Source: Actinobacillus suis ATCC 33415
Lineage (GTDB): Bacteria > Pseudomonadota > Gammaproteobacteria > Enterobacterales > Pasteurellaceae
Assembly: GCF_000739435.1 (NCBI RefSeq)
Contig: NZ_CP009159.1
Location: forward strand, 1,116,001 to 1,180,000
DNA: 64,000 nt
Direction: 5' to 3'
Shown: in pieces, positions 59,660 to 64,000 of the stretch
Position numbering within the stretch: the first letter of the stretch is position 1
Layout: each line of letters opens with the position of its first letter
The notes under the pieces: generated by a model
Database searches by the model: none
Seen by the model: the letters and a program-made list of their open reading frames with translations, nothing else
Told to the model about the DNA's origin: nothing
Program-made: the position numbers and the translations under genes

Positions 59660-60610
59660 CTATTCCTTGCTATCCGGCTGATTTTTGATTGCAGCAAAAA
59701 TCATCGCCAAGATCGGTCCAGAAATATTATGCCAAAAGCTAAATACGGCACTTGGTACAGCAATCAATGGATTGGCTTTAAAATGCAATGCGGCGAGCGC
59801 TGCGCCCAAGCCTGAATTTTGCATCCCAACCTCAATCGCAATCGCTTTACTATCGGCAATAGGTAATTTAAATACACGTCCGATTAAGTAACCAGTCAAA
59901 TAGCCTAACCCGTTATGCACCGCCACTACTAAGAAAATCAATAGCCCCGATTCAATAATGCGATCTTTACTTACTGAAACAACAGCGGTCACAATCAATA
60001 CAATCGCTAATACTGAAATTAACGGCATAGTTTGGCTAAATTGCTCAATTTTTTGCTTAAAGATAGAACGGATCACCACACCGATAAAAATTGGTAAAAG
60101 CACCATTTTTAAGACCGAAACAAACATCGCCCCCGCATCAATCTCTAACCATTCGCTTGCAAAAATATAAAATACCGCTGGGGTAAGTAATGGTGCTAAT
60201 AATGTCGAAACCGTGGTACACGCTACAGACAATGCGGTATTACCTTTTGCTAAGTAAGTCATCACATTTGACGAAGTGCCGCCGGGGCAAGAGCCGACCA
60301 AAATCACACCGATGGCTAAATCTGGCGGAAGTTGAAACGCTTTTGCTAAAACAAAAGCGATACTCGGCATCACGACAAATTGGGCAATTACACCTAAAAT
60401 CGCCGCTTTCGGATTTTTAGTGACTTCCGCAAAATCTTTAAAGGTAAGCGTTAAACCCATACCTAACATCACAATCCCTAATAAATAAGGAATCCAAGGG
60501 ACAAACTGTTTAAACGTATCAGGAAATTGTGCTGCAATAAAAGCAAAAAACACGACCCAGACAGCAAAAGTTTTACTGACAAATTGTGTTATTTTCAAAA
60601 GTGCATTCAT
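59660..60610 (-). CDS. Bile acid:sodium symporter (BASS) family transporter
   Basis: 316 residues with about ten membrane segments. The sodium/substrate signature GSCPGGTSSNVMTYLAKGN (about residues 101-119) and the later IEVGMQNSGLGAALAALHF (about 260-278) place it in the BASS family, YocS/PanS-like branch. Bacterial members move organic anions such as pantoate or ketopantoate. It has an AAGGAC ribosome site. No neighbour gives a substrate hint. Confidence 0.9.
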   Translation of the reverse strand: MNALLKITQFVSKTFAVWVVFFAFIAAQFPDTFKQFVPWIPYLLGIVMLGMGLTLTFKDFAEVTKNPKAAILGVIAQFVVMPSIAFVLAKAFQLPPDLAIGVILVGSCPGGTSSNVMTYLAKGNTALSVACTTVSTLLAPLLTPAVFYIFASEWLEIDAGAMFVSVLKMVLLPIFIGVVIRSIFKQKIEQFSQTMPLISVLAIVLIVTAVVSVSKDRIIESGLLIFLVVAVHNGLGYLTGYLIGRVFKLPIADSKAIAIEVGMQNSGLGAALAALHFKANPLIAVPSAVFSFWHNISGPILAMIFAAIKNQPDSKE

Positions 60611-60684
60611 GTTGTGTCCTTAATTGTTATTGATTTAGATTAAAAGAGTAACAGGCTAACGTACTTTTTTACAAAAGTGAATAG

Positions 60685-61584
<900 letters not shown>

Positions 61585-61590
61585 TTGATA

Positions 61591-61634
61591 AAAAGAGACC
61601 GCTTATCAAAGCTTCTGATAAGCGGTCTTTTATT
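61591..61634 (+). terminator. Uptake-word hairpin terminator after hel
   Basis: GACCGCTTATCA (61597-61608) pairs with TGATAAGCGGTC (61616-61627) around a short loop, followed by TTTTATT. The word (AAGCGGTC) is present in inverted copies. Confidence 0.88.
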
Positions 61635-61651
61635 GTGACTTATTTAAGTCA

Positions 61652-61873
61652 TTATGCTCTTTCACGCATATGTTTAATGAAAAAATAGAGATTGGTGCAG
61701 GTCACAAAAAAGTTTAAACCTGCAACAGGTAAAGAACCTATCATTAATCCATAAATGGTGAAGCAAGCACACCCTACCGCATTCACAAAACGCAACTTAA
61801 TCACATCTTTTAATAAAAAAGATACGCCTACTAAAAACATCGCAAAGTAGCCGAATAACTCTACATAATCCAT
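61652..61873 (-). CDS. Small three-span membrane protein, unknown
   Basis: 73 residues, three hydrophobic segments (about 3-22, 30-47 and 49-66) and a basic end KHMRERA. It has a very good TAGGAGGTT ribosome site. The pattern FGYFAMFLVGVSFLLKD and a conserved-looking GLMIGSLPVAGLNFF resembles the YgjV-type inner-membrane proteins, but this is a weak impression and I do not assign it. It stands alone between hel and folA. Confidence 0.7.
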   Translation of the reverse strand: MDYVELFGYFAMFLVGVSFLLKDVIKLRFVNAVGCACFTIYGLMIGSLPVAGLNFFVTCTNLYFFIKHMRERA

Positions 61874-61992
61874 AAGAACCTCCTAAAATTAATTACTGTG
61901 TATTATTTTAATCAGTCTTATTTTGTTTGTGTTTAACTTTAAAAAAAGCAAAGGATTGCGTTCACATTTTTATGTTTTGATTGACGATAAAA

Positions 61993-62487
61993 TCAGCAGC
62001 CACTACGTTCCAGTAACATAAAACGGCATTGATAAGGGTTTTGCTCATCAATTTCAGACCATGTTTCCGCTTTTAATTGCCAATTTTCTTCATCGAATTC
62101 AAAAAACGTATCGCCTTCAATCTCCGCCTGTATTTCGGTTAAATAGAGTTTGTTTGCAACAGGAATAGTTTGTTTAAAAAGCTCGCCGCCACCAATCACC
62201 ATAATTTCTTCCACATTTGCAAAAGTTTTGGCTAATTCGACCGCTTGTTCAAAATTAGTCGCCGCATAAGCGCCTTCTACTGAAAAGCCGGAACGAGATA
62301 AAATAATATTAGGACGTTTAGGTAGTAAGCGACCGATAGATTCGTAAGTTTTGCGCCCCATAATCACTGGCTTGCCCACTGTATTTTGACGAAACCATGC
62401 CAAATCAACCGGTAAATGCCACGGCATTTGATTGTCCTTACCAATCACGTGATTTTTTGTACGTGCTACAATTAAACTAATTTCCAT
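61993..62487 (-). CDS. folA: Dihydrofolate reductase FolA
   Basis: 164 residues from the ATG at 62487; the open frame begins 22 codons earlier, inside the proB promoter region. It reduces dihydrofolate with NADPH. The start MEISLIVARTKNHVIGKDNQMPWHLPVDLAWFR holds the substrate loop (core IGKDNQMPWHLP), with PVIMGRKTYESIGRLLPKR and IMVIGGGELF further on. It is divergent from proB. Confidence 0.96.
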   Translation of the reverse strand: MEISLIVARTKNHVIGKDNQMPWHLPVDLAWFRQNTVGKPVIMGRKTYESIGRLLPKRPNIILSRSGFSVEGAYAATNFEQAVELAKTFANVEEIMVIGGGELFKQTIPVANKLYLTEIQAEIEGDTFFEFDEENWQLKAETWSEIDEQNPYQCRFMLLERSGC

Positions 62488-62611
62488 CGTTTTTCCGCCC
62501 TTATGCCTTTTAGTTTGATTTAAGTTGAAATTAATAGTGATTTTAGCAAACAAAAGTGCTACTTTTCATATAATTCTTTTTTTGTTTACACAACCTACCA
62601 AAATACAGCTT

Positions 62612-63703
62612 ATGAGCAAGACTATTGTTATCAAATTTGGGACAAGTACCCTCACCCATGGCGGTAAAAGTTTAAGCCGCCCTTATATGTTAGAGTTAGT
62701 TAAACAAATCGCTCAACTGCATCAGCATCATCGTGTGATTGTTGTGACATCTGGTGCTGCGGCGGCTGGGCGTGATTATCTCGGTCATCCTGAACTTCCC
62801 AAAACGCTTGCTTATAAACAAATGTTAGCGGCGGTTGGACAAAGCCAACTGATTCGTACTTGGGAAAATTTATTCGATATTTATGGCATTCATATCGGGC
62901 AAATTTTATTAACCCGTGCCGATATTGACGATCGTGAACGTTTCCTAAATGCTCGAGATACGCTAAATGCGCTGTTAGAACAAAAAATCATTCCGGTTAT
63001 CAATGAAAATGACACGGTGGCAACCGAAGAATTTAAAGTGGGCGATAACGATAACTTATCTGCTTTAGTTGCGATCCTTGCACACGCCGACCAACTCTAT
63101 TTATTAACCGACCAAGAGGGGCTTTTTAGCGCAGACCCTCGTAAAGATCCGAATGCGTCGCTTCTTTCTGTCGTTGAAAGGATCACGCCGGAAATTCGTC
63201 AAATTGCCGGCGGAAGTTCAACCGGACTCGGTACCGGTGGCATGAGCACAAAAATTACTGCGGCAGATATTGCTACTCGTTCAGGTGTAGAGACGATTAT
63301 TGCTTCAGGCTCTCGTGAAAACGTGTTGGTTGATTTAGCCAATGATGTGGCGATCGGTAGCAAATTTTTAGTGCAATCCGACCGCTTAGAAGGCAGAAAA
63401 CAGTGGTTATTCGCTGCCCCGCAGGTGGGGGCATTAACAGTTGATAAAGGTGCGGAAACCGCATTATTACAACATAAATCACTCTTGCCTGTCGGTGTTT
63501 CAGATATAAAAGGGGTCTTTAGTCGTGGCGAAGTGGTTAAAATCTTTAATCAAGAAGGCAAAGCTCTTGCGCTCGGCTTAGCACGTTACAGTAGCGAAGC
63601 GTTAGAACGCATTAAAGGCAAGAAATCAGCAGAAATCGAATCATTGTTAGGCTATGAATTCGGCTCAGTTGCCGTACATATAGATGAAATGGTGATTTAT
63701 TAA
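62612..63703 (+). CDS. proB: Glutamate 5-kinase ProB
   Basis: 363 residues from the ATG at 62612 ([17 protein letters not shown]); the longer frame to 62525 is not expected. It phosphorylates glutamate as first step of proline synthesis. The amino-acid kinase domain (1-255) has [20 protein letters not shown] and [25 protein letters not shown]; a PUA domain (about 275-363) follows. proA is not adjacent. No clear ribosome site is seen in ACAGCTT before the ATG. Confidence 0.96.
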   Translation: MSKTIVIKFGTSTLTHGGKSLSRPYMLELVKQIAQLHQHHRVIVVTSGAAAAGRDYLGHPELPKTLAYKQMLAAVGQSQLIRTWENLFDIYGIHIGQILLTRADIDDRERFLNARDTLNALLEQKIIPVINENDTVATEEFKVGDNDNLSALVAILAHADQLYLLTDQEGLFSADPRKDPNASLLSVVERITPEIRQIAGGSSTGLGTGGMSTKITAADIATRSGVETIIASGSRENVLVDLANDVAIGSKFLVQSDRLEGRKQWLFAAPQVGALTVDKGAETALLQHKSLLPVGVSDIKGVFSRGEVVKIFNQEGKALALGLARYSSEALERIKGKKSAEIESLLGYEFGSVAVHIDEMVIY

Positions 63704-63708
63704 CAAAC

Positions 63709-63751
63709 AGGCGGTCAAATTTGCTAAAAATTTTGCAAATTTAACCGCTTG
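63709..63751 (+). terminator. Uptake-word hairpin between proB and yfcA
   Basis: AGGCGGTCAAATTTG pairs with CAAATTTAACCGCTT with a mismatch: the left word is altered (AGGCGGT), the right word is intact (AACCGCTTG). Confidence 0.65.
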
Positions 63752-63766
63752 CATAAGGGAGAGAAA

Positions 63767-64000
63767 ATGGAATTAGGACTAGATGTTTTTGCAATCTTAT
63801 TTAGCGTGGCAATGATAGCCGGCTTTATTGACGCAATCGCCGGCGGTGGCGGATTACTGACGATTCCGGCATTATTAGCTGTCGGTGTCCCCCCTGCCAT
63901 GGCATTAGGTACCAATAAGTTGCAAGCCTGCGGTGGGTCATTTTCCGCTTCTATCTATTTCGTGCGCAAAAAAGCAGTCGATGTCAAACAGATTTTCCTA
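63767..64000 (+). CDS. yfcA: TSUP family permease YfcA (partial)
   Basis: The N-terminal 78 residues are visible; the gene runs off the right edge. Starts MELGLDVFAILFSVAM, then AGFIDAIAGGGGLLTIPALL and the GTNKLQACGGSFSASIYF segment, typical of TSUP/TauE-SafE permeases and closest to E. coli YfcA. These proteins are thought to move sulfur-containing or other organic anions. AAGGGAGAG precedes the ATG. Confidence 0.9.
   Translation, partial: MELGLDVFAILFSVAMIAGFIDAIAGGGGLLTIPALLAVGVPPAMALGTNKLQACGGSFSASIYFVRKKAVDVKQIFL

Overview
The window is a stretch of core chromosome from a gammaproteobacterium of the family Pasteurellaceae. The sequence is AT-rich and studded with the DNA-uptake word ACAAGCGGT, the form used by the Actinobacillus pleuropneumoniae / Mannheimia branch (Haemophilus influenzae uses AAGTGCGGT). 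A type IV pilus cluster of apfABCD type, a ribD-ribE-ribBA-ribH operon behind an FMN riboswitch, a protein-D-like GlpQ lipoprotein and an e(P4)-like lipoprotein acid phosphatase all point to A. pleuropneumoniae or a close relative. I saw no insertion sequence, prophage, CRISPR array, rRNA or tRNA.

Layout. 1-6.7 kb: yqcC-truC-yoaH and a secreted protein, a CYTH protein, ycjX, a small membrane protein, smpB and serS. 6.7-10.2 kb: the pepE-dcuC operon (minus strand), a regulatory region with a perfect FNR box and a probable structured RNA, an Excalibur-domain membrane protein, and a stretch with a possible 22-residue peptide. 10.2-15.5 kb: leuS, lptE, holA, then yacG and coaE. 15.5-19.3 kb: apfDCBA on the minus strand with a competence-type CRP-S site upstream of the pilin. 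19.3-23.7 kb: radA, pepB, kdsD-greB. 23.7-27.6 kb: riboflavin operon. 27.7-36 kb: glycerol-3-phosphate regulon (glpABC divergent from glpQ and glpT) with perfect CRP sites, then a secreted protein of unknown role. 36-44.8 kb: lon (sigma-32-type promoter), dxr, relA, hemA, and a luciferase-like monooxygenase. 45-51.3 kb: der, hldE-pyrR, surA-rsmA, upp. 51.4-57.1 kb: fadD and rseC, then rseA and rpoE behind a sigma-E-type promoter, then leuA behind a leucine attenuator with an 18-residue leader peptide. 57.5-64 kb: yigL, a macA-like adaptor, a BASS transporter, hel, a small membrane protein, folA, proB, and the start of yfcA.

Functional themes. Several units fit facultatively anaerobic life on a host surface: aspartyl-dipeptide hydrolysis with C4-dicarboxylate exchange, anaerobic glycerol-3-phosphate oxidation, envelope stress control, LPS and Kdo precursor synthesis and LPS insertion, and natural competence. 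Many genes end in hairpins built from two inverted uptake words, so uptake sequences double as terminators. The least explained stretch is 8733-10261: an FNR box, an RNA with two competing stems, an unusual membrane-anchored Excalibur protein, and a candidate micro-gene.
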